A stretch of DNA of 28,932 bases from a virus, in the IMG/VR virus record IMGVR_UViG_3300049222_000093, positions 1 through 28,932 of that record, one strand, 5' to 3'. Positions 22,863 to 28,505 of this stretch are shown in pieces (within the stretch, counting starts at the first letter, position 1; each line of letters begins with the position of its first letter). A program made the translations under genes and the position numbers. The notes under the pieces are model-generated. The model was not told where the DNA came from and searched no databases. It was given only the letters and a program-made list of their open reading frames with translations.

Positions 22863-23299
22863 AATATCAAGGAATGAAATTCAAAGGTGGTAAGTTCTTT
22901 ATTATCTTATCATTAATAGGTGTAATTATTGGTGGTGGTTGGAGTGGCTATAAATTCTATGATGACTACTTAGAGATGAAAGCCAAAATAGAAGAATATA
23001 CTGCACCAGATTTAAGCCATATTGATGAACAGATTGCAGTTCTTAAATCAGAAGTTTCAATGGTATTAGAAGAAGTAAGCCTAGTTAATGATGTTGCCAC
23101 CTCATTAAAGAATGATTTACGAGATGATATTAAAACCATGAAAGCTGATATAAGAGCCATAGACAAGGTAGTTAATGATATTGAAGATAGAGTTAAGGCT
23201 AATGAAAGAGAAATTTCAGAAGATTTTAAGATTTTAGAAAAAGAAATAGATGATAAGATAAGGAAGGCACTTAACAACCCATTGGCAGGAGTACAATAA
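22853..23299 (+). CDS. membrane-anchored coiled-coil protein, 148 aa
   Basis: A short N-terminal segment, a single membrane helix at about 14-30 (KFFIILSLIGVIIGGGW) and then a long charged coiled coil (about 40-140, LEMKAKIEEYTAP...LKSEVSMVLEEVSLVNDVATSLKNDLRDDIKTMKADIR...). N-in topology is predicted from the charge distribution, which would place the coil in the periplasm, as with i-spanins. Spanin candidacy is possible but its length and position, before the endolysin, do not prove it. It overlaps the 450-aa gene by 10 bases, so the two are coupled. Confidence 0.6.
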   Translation: MEVEYQGMKFKGGKFFIILSLIGVIIGGGWSGYKFYDDYLEMKAKIEEYTAPDLSHIDEQIAVLKSEVSMVLEEVSLVNDVATSLKNDLRDDIKTMKADIRAIDKVVNDIEDRVKANEREISEDFKILEKEIDDKIRKALNNPLAGVQ

Positions 23300-23613
23300 T
23301 GGCAACACAAAGCGAATTACAAGAACAGTTAAAGAAAGCAAAAAAAGAATTAAGAGAAGCAAGAGAAGAAGTTAAAGAAGCTAAGATTAGAGAACAACTC
23401 TATCTTGAAAGATTAGATAATTGGGCAGAAAAAAATCAATATTTAAATAGTAAAATTACGAATATGACTATGGATGATGTTGCAAAAATGCAACGTGCAA
23501 AAGCAGAATACACAGAAAAATATCTCAAGGATAAAGAGATAGCAGAAACATTTGACAAACAATCACAAGTAAAGTTAAACAGTATAGGAATAACAAAAAA
23601 CCAAGCACAATGA
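23299..23613 (+). CDS. coiled-coil protein, 104 aa, unknown
   Basis: A charged soluble helix: TQSELQEQLKKAKKELREAREEVKEAKIREQLYLERLDNWAEK is a near-continuous heptad pattern, followed by NSKITNMTMDDVAKMQRAKAEYTEKYLKDKEIAETF. It has no signal or membrane segment. It could pair with the preceding membrane-anchored coil. The start overlaps the preceding stop by one base and the end overlaps the next start (ATGA). Confidence 0.6.
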   Translation: MATQSELQEQLKKAKKELREAREEVKEAKIREQLYLERLDNWAEKNQYLNSKITNMTMDDVAKMQRAKAEYTEKYLKDKEIAETFDKQSQVKLNSIGITKNQAQ

Positions 23614-23801
23614 ATACTGATTTAAAAACCATGTTACCTTATATAGCTATTATTGCTTCTTTAGCAATGACTTGGGGGATGTGGTCAAATAGATTAGAAG
23701 CAGTAGAAAAAAAATCAGATTCAATTTCACAAATGCAACAAGACATTGCAGTCATTAAAGAAAAAATCATCTGGATAGAAAAATATCTAAATGGTGATTA
23801 A
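23610..23801 (+). CDS. small membrane protein with coiled coil, 63 aa
   Basis: Residues 8-25 (MLPYIAIIASLAMTWGMW) form one membrane helix. The rest (SNRLEAVEKKSDSISQMQQDIAVIKEKIIWIEKYL) is an amphipathic coil. The layout, N-terminal TM plus short coil, is like small phage hemolysin/holin-accessory (XhlA-type, though inverted in order) or i-spanin proteins. The overlap of four bases upstream and eleven downstream indicates coupling. The role in lysis is inferred from the endolysin and holin close by. Confidence 0.55.
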   Translation: MNTDLKTMLPYIAIIASLAMTWGMWSNRLEAVEKKSDSISQMQQDIAVIKEKIIWIEKYLNGD

Positions 23802-23985
23802 CATTCCCTCTATATTCCTTCTGGGATATATGTGCATAGCAGGGGAGTGCATTTCCATAAACGAAAGACACAAATCCGTAGAGGATTGCAAAAATCAAGG
23901 AATATATTTAAAGTCAATGTTAGATGAACAGAATATTCGCAAATATTTCTTTGCCTGTGTTGACGCTAATCCACCCACTTACTAG
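23791..23985 (+). CDS. small Cys-containing protein with hydrophobic start, 64 aa
   Basis: It begins MVINIPSIFLLGYMCIAGECI, a short hydrophobic segment, followed by a charged part with Cys33 and Cys56. The four cysteines (15, 20, 33, 56) suggest disulfides or membrane export. The lipobox is not satisfied. The start lies inside the preceding gene by 11 bases. I recognise similar small proteins in marine phages but not a function. Confidence 0.55.
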   Translation: MVINIPSIFLLGYMCIAGECISINERHKSVEDCKNQGIYLKSMLDEQNIRKYFFACVDANPPTY

Positions 23986-23995
23986 AAGGCTCTAA

Positions 23996-24337
23996 ATGGA
24001 TGAGAAGCAACAAAAGGGTGTAGCATCCGAACTTATTGCTGAATATTATTTAACCAAAGCAGGATATTTTGTTTATACCAAAAAATCAGTTCAATCCGCA
24101 GTTGATTTAGTAGCCATTAAACCAGAAACAGGGGAAGTTCTTTTAGTAGATGTGAAAACCGCTAGTATCAGAATGAGTGGTGCAAAAATAGGTTCTACTA
24201 TCCGCAGAGTATTGTCAGAAGAACAAAAACGTCTAAATGTTCATCTTCTTTATGTTTATGAAAACAAAATGTGCGAATTGATTAGTTATAAAGGTGATAA
24301 TATAATAACTACAATTTTAAATGAAGTATTAGTTTAG
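23996..24337 (+). CDS. PD-(D/E)XK-type nuclease (Holliday junction resolvase / endonuclease-like), 113 aa
   Basis: A small nuclease-like protein. The N-terminal helix has E12 (GVASELIAEYYLTKAGYFV), followed by D37 (SAVDLVAI) and D52-V-K54 (LLVDVKTAS). The spacing E-D-D.K and the strand pattern are those of the PD-(D/E)XK core of phage and archaeal Holliday-junction resolvases and Mrr-like enzymes. Its likely role is trimming or resolving replicated or recombining phage DNA before packaging. It sits unexpectedly among putative lysis genes. It starts 10 bases after the preceding stop. Confidence 0.75.
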   Translation: MDEKQQKGVASELIAEYYLTKAGYFVYTKKSVQSAVDLVAIKPETGEVLLVDVKTASIRMSGAKIGSTIRRVLSEEQKRLNVHLLYVYENKMCELISYKGDNIITTILNEVLV

Positions 24338-24345
24338 GAGGCAAA

Positions 24346-24540
24346 ATGACAGATAAAATTAACCCACCCTATTATAGAAAAAGCATAGAAGTATCAGATT
24401 TTATTGATGAATATGACTTAAATTATTTTGAGGGAAATGTGATTAAATATGTGGTAAGACATAAATCTAAGAATGGACTAGAAGATTTGCAAAAAGCAAA
24501 ATGGTACTTAGAAAGGTTAATTAAGAAATATGGACATTAA
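24346..24540 (+). CDS. DUF3310-family protein, 64 aa
   Basis: INPPYYRKSIEVSDFIDEYDLNYFEGNVIKYVVRHKSKNGLEDLQKAKWYLERLIKK contains the full DUF3310 pattern: NP..Y, FI, F.GN.IKYV.R...KNG.EDL.KA.WYL. These small helical proteins, related to SaV-like proteins, occur in very many phages and usually travel with nucleotide or DNA metabolism genes. The exact function is not established. A perfect AGGAGG (24336-24341) precedes the ATG. The stop overlaps the lysozyme gene by 11 bases. Confidence 0.85.
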   Translation: MTDKINPPYYRKSIEVSDFIDEYDLNYFEGNVIKYVVRHKSKNGLEDLQKAKWYLERLIKKYGH

Positions 24541-24970
24541 TAGATTAAGAGAAAGTATTATCGCCCATGAGGGTTTAAGGTACAAAGCCTATGCCGACCC
24601 TATTCTTGGTGAAACTGCCATGACTACAGGAGTAGGACATTTGATTATATTACCTCAAGAAGAAGAACTCCTTGAGAAAGAATTAACTATGGATGAAGTA
24701 ATGGAAATACTTGATAGTGATATTAACATAGCAATAGGCGGTGCAAAAAAATTTATTAACTTAGACGAACACCCAAATGTCATACAAGAAACTATTGTTA
24801 GTTTAGTCTTTAATATGGGTTTACCTCGCCTTAGAGGATTTAAAAAGATGAAAGCCGCATTAGATGCTAAAGATTATGTTGAAGCATCAAATCAACTTTT
24901 AGATAGTAAGTACGCAAGACAGTTACCGCATAGAGCCAAAGACTATGCAGAAAAAATAAGGTACGCATAA
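24530..24970 (+). CDS. endolysin, T4 lysozyme-like (GH24)
   Basis: A 146-residue muramidase that cleaves the glycan strands of peptidoglycan at the end of infection. The catalytic triad is visible as E14 (IIAHEGLRYKAYADP), D23 and T32 in AMTTGVGHL, corresponding to T4 lysozyme E11, D20 and T26. The C-terminal lobe has VIQETIVSLVFNMGLPRLRGFKKM and QLPHRAKDYAEKIR. There is no signal sequence or SAR helix, so release to the periplasm needs the adjacent holin. It overlaps the DUF3310 gene by 11 bases and the holin gene by one. Confidence 0.92.
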   Translation: MDINRLRESIIAHEGLRYKAYADPILGETAMTTGVGHLIILPQEEELLEKELTMDEVMEILDSDINIAIGGAKKFINLDEHPNVIQETIVSLVFNMGLPRLRGFKKMKAALDAKDYVEASNQLLDSKYARQLPHRAKDYAEKIRYA

Positions 24971-25383
24971 TGTTAAGTAAATTATTAGGTGGTGGATTAG
25001 TAGATAGTGTTGGAAAGATAGTTGATGAACTCCATACTTCTGATGAAGAAAAAGCCGCCGCAAAAGCAAAACTTTTAGAATTAGAAAATCAAGTCAATCT
25101 CAAACAAATGGAAATTAATCTTGCTGATGCAAAGTCAGCGGCAACAGGTATTAGTGGTTTCTTACAAAGAAGTTGGCGACCCCTCATAGGCATGAGTGCG
25201 GCTCTAGGAATATTCTTTGAATACGTTGCAAAACCTTTTATCACATTCTTTTTAGCTGTATTTAAAATTGAAACTCTACCCTTGCCAAGCCTTGACATGG
25301 GTGTTTTAATGCCTCTCGTTATGGCACTGCTAGGAATGGCAGGACTAAGAACATACGAGAAACAGAAAGGTATAAGCAAATGA
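24970..25383 (+). CDS. holin, GTA_holin_3TM type
   Basis: A 137-residue protein: a soluble amphipathic N-terminal part (SKLLGGGLVDSVGKIVDELHTSDEEKAAAKAKLLELENQ), then FLQRSWRPLIGMSAALGIFFEYVAKPFITFFLAVFKI and LMPLVMALLGMAGLRTYEKQKG. The RSWRPL motif before the first membrane helix and the closing GLRTYEK.KG are signatures of the 3TM holin family known from gene transfer agents and alphaproteobacterial phages. It would form membrane lesions that let the endolysin out. It is placed directly after the endolysin. The stop overlaps the next small gene (ATGA). Confidence 0.88.
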   Translation: MLSKLLGGGLVDSVGKIVDELHTSDEEKAAAKAKLLELENQVNLKQMEINLADAKSAATGISGFLQRSWRPLIGMSAALGIFFEYVAKPFITFFLAVFKIETLPLPSLDMGVLMPLVMALLGMAGLRTYEKQKGISK

Positions 25384-25511
25384 GAAAAATTATTTGGAAA
25401 CCTATTGAAGCTATCCTTGATTGGGCAGACCCCTATTGGAGTTGGTCAAATCTATGGAAGTTAATTATTGTGTTAGTGATTGTCTATTTCGGACATAACT
25501 TAATGCACTAA
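25380..25511 (+). CDS. small membrane protein, 43 aa
   Basis: ATG 25380 overlaps the holin stop by four bases (ATGA). The product begins MRKIIWKPIEAILDWADPYW, continues SWSNLWKLIIVLVIVYFG and ends HNLMH. It is Trp-rich (five W), with one C-terminal membrane helix at about 26-38. The start-stop coupling with the holin and the membrane helix suggest a holin partner or lysis modulator. It is unrelated to any family I recognise. Confidence 0.65.
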   Translation: MRKIIWKPIEAILDWADPYWSWSNLWKLIIVLVIVYFGHNLMH

Positions 25512-25657
25512 TGATTACCACCACCTCAACTTTAGCAGTTTTAATTAAACCTAGAATAATCGGTAGTAAAGGTAGAACATTTAGAAAATTAACTTTCGGA
25601 AAAATTCCCATCAAGAAACCTAAGTTAAGAATAGGCAAAATAAAAAAGGCGAGATGA
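25511..25657 (+). CDS. small basic protein, 48 aa
   Basis: ATG 25511 overlaps the preceding stop by one base (TAATG). The product begins MITTTSTLAVLIKPRIIGSK and is Lys/Arg-rich to the end (KKPKLRIGKIKKAR), terminating at TGA 25655-25657 inside the loop side of the terminator hairpin. No recognised family. The coupling supports it, but a 48-codon gene should be treated cautiously. Confidence 0.55.
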   Translation: MITTTSTLAVLIKPRIIGSKGRTFRKLTFGKIPIKKPKLRIGKIKKAR

Positions 25658-25673
25658 TTAAAACCTCGCCTTT
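25645..25673 (+). terminator. bidirectional-type terminator hairpin at the end of the late block
   Basis: AAAGGCGAG (25645-25653) pairs with CTCGCCTTT (25665-25673) across an 11-base loop. It is flanked by A-rich sequence before and TTTAAATATA after, as in a factor-independent terminator. It is the main transcription break between late and following genes. Confidence 0.75.
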
Positions 25674-25682
25674 AAATATACA

Positions 25683-25706
25683 CACAAACAATCCTTTCTG
25701 TTTGTG
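25683..25706 (+). terminator. second hairpin, CACAAAC/GTTTGTG
   Basis: CACAAAC (25683-25689) pairs with GTTTGTG (25700-25706), a 7-bp stem with a 10-base loop, ten bases after the first hairpin. It may reinforce termination or act on the leader of the next gene. Confidence 0.45.
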
Positions 25707-25717
25707 GTTCTAATATA

Positions 25718-25999
25718 ATGAAAAAAGAAACTCATACAATACTGTATCTTGAGTTTTACGACCATTCATCATCCACCAACTCATGGCAAGAATACAAAGA
25801 AATCCTTGCTGACTTAAACCCCTCTAATAACATTATGAAGGTAGTAGGCAAACTCTTAGCAGAAGATGATATTTGCTATAAATTAACCACTATGTGGGGT
25901 GATGATTGTGCAGGTTCTGGACATTCTATTATTAAGTCCACTATTGAAAGAGAACTAAGGTGGGAAGTGCCTATAAAATCCCCTAAAAAGCCGTTTTAA
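25718..25999 (+). CDS. hypothetical acidic protein, 93 aa
   Basis: A protein beginning KKETHTILYLEFYDHSSSTNSWQEYKEILADLNP, then NNIMKVVGKLLAEDDICYKLTTMWGDD and a C-terminal GSGHSIIKSTIERELRWEVP. The two-part pattern, an LYLEFYDH strand and a VGKLLAEDD.CY.L strand, looks like a small alpha/beta regulatory domain seen in other phages next to regulatory genes; no function is known. It has no clear ribosome site. An AATATAAT sequence overlapping the ATG looks like a -10 but would give a leaderless start, so I do not call it. Confidence 0.6.
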   Translation: MKKETHTILYLEFYDHSSSTNSWQEYKEILADLNPSNNIMKVVGKLLAEDDICYKLTTMWGDDCAGSGHSIIKSTIERELRWEVPIKSPKKPF

Positions 26000-26039
26000 G
26001 CCCTCTACAGGGGGTATTTAGCATTTTTGTGAGGTTAGA

Positions 26040-26067
26040 TTGGGCTACCTCGTAAAAGATAGCCCAA
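26040..26067 (+). promoter_or_regulatory. hairpin directly upstream of an AGGAGG site
   Basis: TTGGGCTA and TAGCCCAA form an 8-bp perfect stem with a 12-base loop, ending three bases before AGGAGG at 26070. It is not followed by a U run, so it is more like a leader element than a terminator. Confidence 0.45.
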
Positions 26068-26079
26068 ACAGGAGGAATA

Positions 26080-26118
26080 GTGTTAAAAGAAAATGTTTAT
26101 GCTAAAAACACTAGCTAA
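26080..26118 (+). CDS. possible 12-residue leader peptide
   Basis: GTG at 26080 lies four bases after a perfect AGGAGG. The frame encodes MLKENVYAKNTS and ends at TAA 26116-26118. It has the strong ribosome site used by neighbouring real genes but is tiny. It could be a leader peptide or a decoy. Confidence 0.25.
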   Translation: MLKENVYAKNTS

Positions 26119-26240
26119 AATCTAGCAATTCTAAAAGATAATTCAATCACCAAATAATTATAAAAATAATTATAAATAAGTTATTGCAAAAATTATAAAT
26201 TAGTTTACAACTTTTAATTATGAACAAACAGGAGGTTCAG

Positions 26241-26480
26241 ATGAATAAACAACAATATACTTTATGGGAAATAGTTACTCGTAATGGTAACAGAAAAGCA
26301 TTAGTGAAAACTGAGAATACTCACACTAACGAATATAATAATTTTTTAGAAGGCGATAAAATTATTAGGTCACATTATAGCCCAAGATTTTTTGACTGGG
26401 GTACATTTGATAATGCAGGATATAGTATTGATGTTAATAGATGTAAAAAAATAATTTTAAAAACTAGGAGGTATAGATAA
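26241..26480 (+). CDS. hypothetical protein, 79 aa
   Basis: Start chosen at ATG 26241 because the AGGAGG at 26230-26235 lies 6-11 bases before it; an in-frame ATG at 26220 would put the ribosome site inside the gene. The product is NKQQYTLWEIVTRNGNRKALVKTENTHTNEYNNFLEGDKIIRSHYSPRFFDWGTFDNAGYSIDVNRCKK. It has no recognised domain. It reads like a small beta-rich regulatory protein. The stop overlaps the next ATG by one base. Confidence 0.7.
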   Translation: MNKQQYTLWEIVTRNGNRKALVKTENTHTNEYNNFLEGDKIIRSHYSPRFFDWGTFDNAGYSIDVNRCKKIILKTRRYR

Positions 26481-26707
26481 TGAAAATAGAAATTAACAGT
26501 TCTGAATATATTAATTTATTAATGGGTCTGCATAGTTACCAACGTATGCTTAAAGATGACCTAAAAAATAACGCTAATTATTTATATGGTATGAATGGCA
26601 AAATTTCAGAAAAAACTACAGATGAGATGAATACAGTTATTCGTAATATAGATGTTTTAATGAATAAATTAATTAAAAAAAGAAATAAGGAGTTAAATAA
26701 TGTTTAA
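26480..26707 (+). CDS. hypothetical helical protein, 75 aa
   Basis: An AGGAGG site (26466-26471) precedes the ATG. It is a helical protein: KIEINSSEYINLLMGLHSYQRMLKDDLKNNANYLYGMNGKISEKTTDEMNTVIRNIDVLMNKLIKKRNKEL. No domain is recognised and the helices are amphipathic. It ends at TAA 26705-26707, eight bases inside the next small gene. Confidence 0.65.
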   Translation: MKIEINSSEYINLLMGLHSYQRMLKDDLKNNANYLYGMNGKISEKTTDEMNTVIRNIDVLMNKLIKKRNKELNNV

Positions 26708-26792
26708 CGATTTACTAACTATCATAGTCCACTTAGGTATGGTGGCATTTATATTATATTTTATAAAAATCATATTTGAGGAAAGGAGGTAA
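26700..26792 (+). CDS. micro-membrane protein, 30 aa
   Basis: ATG 26700, with AAGGAG at 26687-26692. The product starts MFNDLLTIIVHLGMVAFILY and ends FIKIIFEERR, one continuous membrane helix with a charged C-terminal end (N-out/C-in by the positive-inside rule). The final codons AGG AGG supply part of the next gene's ribosome site. Small helices like this often bind and modulate a membrane protein; no function is assigned. Confidence 0.55.
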   Translation: MFNDLLTIIVHLGMVAFILYFIKIIFEERR

Positions 26793-26795
26793 TTA

Positions 26796-26984
26796 ATGCC
26801 AGACATTAAATCTAAAATCTTACAGTTTGGTGGTAAACAGAAATCAACAGAAATGTTTACTACCATTAAAGTAAGAAAAAAAGATGTAGTGAAAATTAGA
26901 GAAACTCTAAAAGACATGGGTTTATCTATGACACTAACAGATGCGTTTACATTCGCAGTCAACAACACATTCGGAGGTAAATAA
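26796..26984 (+). CDS. putative ribbon-helix-helix DNA-binding protein, 62 aa
   Basis: The N-terminal tail (PDIKSKILQFGGKQKSTEMFT) is followed by TIKVRKKDVVKIRETLKDMGLSMTLTDAFTFAV. A short strand with alternating residues (TTIKV) then two helices is the ribbon-helix-helix arrangement of Arc/MetJ-type repressors. This would make it the window's best transcription-regulator candidate, binding DNA as a dimer. The ribosome site AGGAGG is at 26784-26789. Confidence 0.6.
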   Translation: MPDIKSKILQFGGKQKSTEMFTTIKVRKKDVVKIRETLKDMGLSMTLTDAFTFAVNNTFGGK

Positions 26985-27145
26985 TGAAAGAAGATGTTTG
27001 TGATTTGTGCAAAGGAAATGACTATATTTATTTTGAGGATTCTGTTGAATCCTGTCCTTTATGCACAGCACTAGGAAAACTATATGAACCACAGGAGGTA
27101 GAAAATGAAACCAGAACTGAAACCCTTTATTCACATAATAGCTAA
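26984..27145 (+). CDS. small zinc-ribbon protein, 53 aa
   Basis: ATG 26984 overlaps the previous stop by one base. The product begins MKEDVCDLCKGNDYIYFEDS and continues VESCPLCTALGKL, two CxxC knuckles (C6/C9 and C24/C27) separated by 14 residues: a compact zinc ribbon. The C-terminal tail is read over the start of the next gene (41-base overlap). Likely a nucleic-acid or protein-binding small regulator. Confidence 0.68.
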   Translation: MKEDVCDLCKGNDYIYFEDSVESCPLCTALGKLYEPQEVENETRTETLYSHNS

Positions 27146-27269
27146 TTTGTATTTAAAACATGGCTATAAAGAATATCCCTTATGTAAATATAAACAGGAG
27201 GTAGTAGATGCTAAGATTATTAGTGATTATGTTAGTAATTACATCATGCACTTACACCCCAATCCATGA
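27105..27269 (+). CDS. hypothetical protein, 54 aa, overlapping both neighbours
   Basis: ATG 27105 follows AGGAGG (27093-27098) by six bases. The product begins MKPELKPFIHIIANLYLKHG and ends YIMHLHPNP at TGA 27267-27269. It overlaps the zinc-ribbon gene by 41 bases and the lipoprotein gene by 62 bases, in different frames. Support is the ribosome site and a natural protein composition; nested overlap of this depth is unusual, so it is less certain than its neighbours. Confidence 0.5.
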   Translation: MKPELKPFIHIIANLYLKHGYKEYPLCKYKQEVVDAKIISDYVSNYIMHLHPNP

Positions 27270-27504
27270 CAGCAAGGGAAACAAAGGTAGCGAGGTAGCA
27301 GTGGATTTTACTGATGACTTACAAACTTGCCGAGCCATTGCAGATGAAAATACTTCTGACGCATTGGAAGCAACTAAGGTTGTCTATAACTGGTATGTGC
27401 GACCCTCACTATTGTTTTTTCCAGACAAGTGGGAATACGACTATAAACGAATGGTAAATACTTGCATGACAAATAGAGGTCATAGTATATTATCGAAAGA
27501 CTAA
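27208..27504 (+). CDS. small lipoprotein, 98 aa
   Basis: A ribosome site AGGAGG (27196-27201) precedes ATG. Residues 1-14 (MLRLLVIMLVITSC) form a lipoprotein signal with lipobox I-T-S-C14, so the mature protein begins with a lipidated cysteine. The mature part contains YTPIHDSKGNKGSEVAVDFTDDLQTCRAIADENTSDALEATK and YDYKRMVNTCMTNRGHSIL, with two further Cys. It would be anchored in the outer or inner membrane. Similar lipoproteins occur in marine phages. Located before the recombination genes rather than in the lysis block, a superinfection-exclusion role is possible, as is an o-spanin. Confidence 0.75.
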   Translation: MLRLLVIMLVITSCTYTPIHDSKGNKGSEVAVDFTDDLQTCRAIADENTSDALEATKVVYNWYVRPSLLFFPDKWEYDYKRMVNTCMTNRGHSILSKD

Positions 27505-27518
27505 GACAGGAGGTCTTA

Positions 27519-27953
27519 ATGACACTAATAGAAAAGCTGTTCAATATAACTCATAATATTGAAAATATTGTGCAGGGTAAAACTAACGGAGTACCTTATA
27601 AAATTACATCATGGAATGAAGTAAACGATAAGGTTCGCAAACAACTCAAAGAACATAAAGTATTAATTGTACCGAGAGTTCTTGAACATTCTAAAGACGG
27701 AAATCTTACAACTGTTAGAATGAACGCTGACTTAATCAATGTAGAAAATCCATCAGATAAAATTACTTTAGGTGATTACTTTGGATATGGAGTTGATAAT
27801 TCAGACAAAGGGGTGGGTAAAGCTATCTCTTATGCCTACAAATATATGTTAATGAAATTATTTATGACAGCAGTAGGTGAAGATGAGGATAGTGAATTTT
27901 CCAATCCTCAAGCAAAACAACCAATCAAACAAACAACCAAAGGAGGTTTATAA
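27519..27953 (+). CDS. ERF-family single-strand annealing protein
   Basis: A 144-residue recombinase of the Erf superfamily: SWNEVNDKVRKQLKEHKVLIVPRVLEHSKDGNLTTVRMNADLINVENPSDKITLGDYFGYGVDNSDKGVGKAISYAYKYMLMKLFMTAVGEDED. The GYGVDNSDKGVGKAISYAYKYMLMKLF block is the diagnostic ERF core, with the conserved G.G.D..DK...KA.SYA.KY. ERF proteins anneal complementary single strands during phage recombination and genome end joining. It works with the adjacent SSB-like protein, HNH protein and RecB-type nuclease. The ribosome site is AGGAGG at 27508-27513. Confidence 0.92.
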   Translation: MTLIEKLFNITHNIENIVQGKTNGVPYKITSWNEVNDKVRKQLKEHKVLIVPRVLEHSKDGNLTTVRMNADLINVENPSDKITLGDYFGYGVDNSDKGVGKAISYAYKYMLMKLFMTAVGEDEDSEFSNPQAKQPIKQTTKGGL

Positions 27954-28213
27954 TGGCAAGTTGGTTAAACTTATTTAGAAACGACAGAAAACAAGATGGT
28001 GACAGTCAACCACTATACAAGAATGCTAAAGTAGTTTTTGAAAGTGATGTTACCTTAACAGCAGGTATTCCATACGAAGTAGCTTTATGGAAAAAAGACC
28101 AGACGAATAATGGTAAACCTACTGACATGGTTTCAATCAAGATTGAACCTAATACATTCTTAATTAATGAAGGCGAAATTAAGGTAGAAGAAACTGACAA
28201 ACCGCCATTCTAA
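27953..28213 (+). CDS. putative ssDNA-binding protein, 86 aa
   Basis: Follows the ERF gene with a one-base overlap and an AGGAGG site (27941-27946). The product is ASWLNLFRNDRKQDGDSQPLYKNAKVVFESDVTLTAGIPYEVALWKKDQTNNGKPTDMVSIKIEPNTFLINEGEIKVEETDKPPF. The beta strands (NAKVVFESDVTL, YEVALWKKD, MVSIKIE) and an acidic C-terminal tip ending in PPF resemble an OB-like ssDNA-binding protein with its partner-binding tail (compare the DDIPF tip of bacterial SSB). The family assignment is inferred; position beside ERF supports it. Confidence 0.62.
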   Translation: MASWLNLFRNDRKQDGDSQPLYKNAKVVFESDVTLTAGIPYEVALWKKDQTNNGKPTDMVSIKIEPNTFLINEGEIKVEETDKPPF

Positions 28214-28238
28214 AATTATTAAGGATAAGAAATTTCTG

Positions 28239-28505
28239 ATGTGGGTATGCGAACTCCCTTGCTACCCATGTCAGATAAACAACCGCCTAAATTATTACCA
28301 GATACAAGCACACCACTTACAAGGTCGTCACCGCATTGGTGCAATGATACGTTCTGATGATAGAGTTGTTCCTTGTTGTTTTACTTGTCATCAAGAGTTG
28401 ACTTTTAAAACAGGTGAGAGAAACTTTTGGGATAATTTAGGCATAGACCCAATACACTATGCTAATGAACTCTGGGAGGAGTATAATGAAACTAGAAAAC
28501 TTTGA
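28239..28505 (+). CDS. HNH-like nuclease / zinc protein, 88 aa
   Basis: WVCELPCYPCQINNRLNYYQIQAHHLQGRHRIGAMIRSDDRVVPCCFTCHQEL: zinc knuckle C8/C11 with C47/C50, AHH at 24-26 and the D-x-VP-C...CH finish are an HNH/beta-beta-alpha-metal core like the recombination-associated Ref/DUF968-type proteins of phages. The C-terminus (FWDNLGIDPIHYANELWEEY) is also usual there. Such proteins nick or cut DNA in recombination modules. An AAGGATAAG lies about 10-18 bases before the ATG. It sits between the SSB-like and RecB-like genes. Confidence 0.78.
   Translation: MWVCELPCYPCQINNRLNYYQIQAHHLQGRHRIGAMIRSDDRVVPCCFTCHQELTFKTGERNFWDNLGIDPIHYANELWEEYNETRKL

Larger units (their letters stand above)
26000..26219 (+). 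other. 220-base non-coding regulatory region
   Basis: Between the late-side and early-side blocks, containing: a CCCT-CTAC-AGGG hairpin followed after ten bases by a T run (26001-26027; weak terminator); a perfect 8-bp hairpin TTGGGCTA/TAGCCCAA (26040-26067); an AGGAGG (26070-26075) with a 12-codon mini-ORF (26080-26118); and AT-rich near-repeats of AATAATTATA (about 26153-26175). Likely a leader or control region for the following genes; the promoter itself is not clear. Confidence 0.55.

Noticed and set aside
24996-25379. Minus-strand frame of 96 aa opposite the holin gene.
   Set aside because: No ribosome site, and it matches the antisense of an obvious holin with conserved motifs.
26153-26200. 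AT-rich repeated AATAATTATA units as a possible replication origin (iterons).
   Set aside because: Only two clear copies and one partial in very AT-rich DNA; no neighbouring initiator gene in view.
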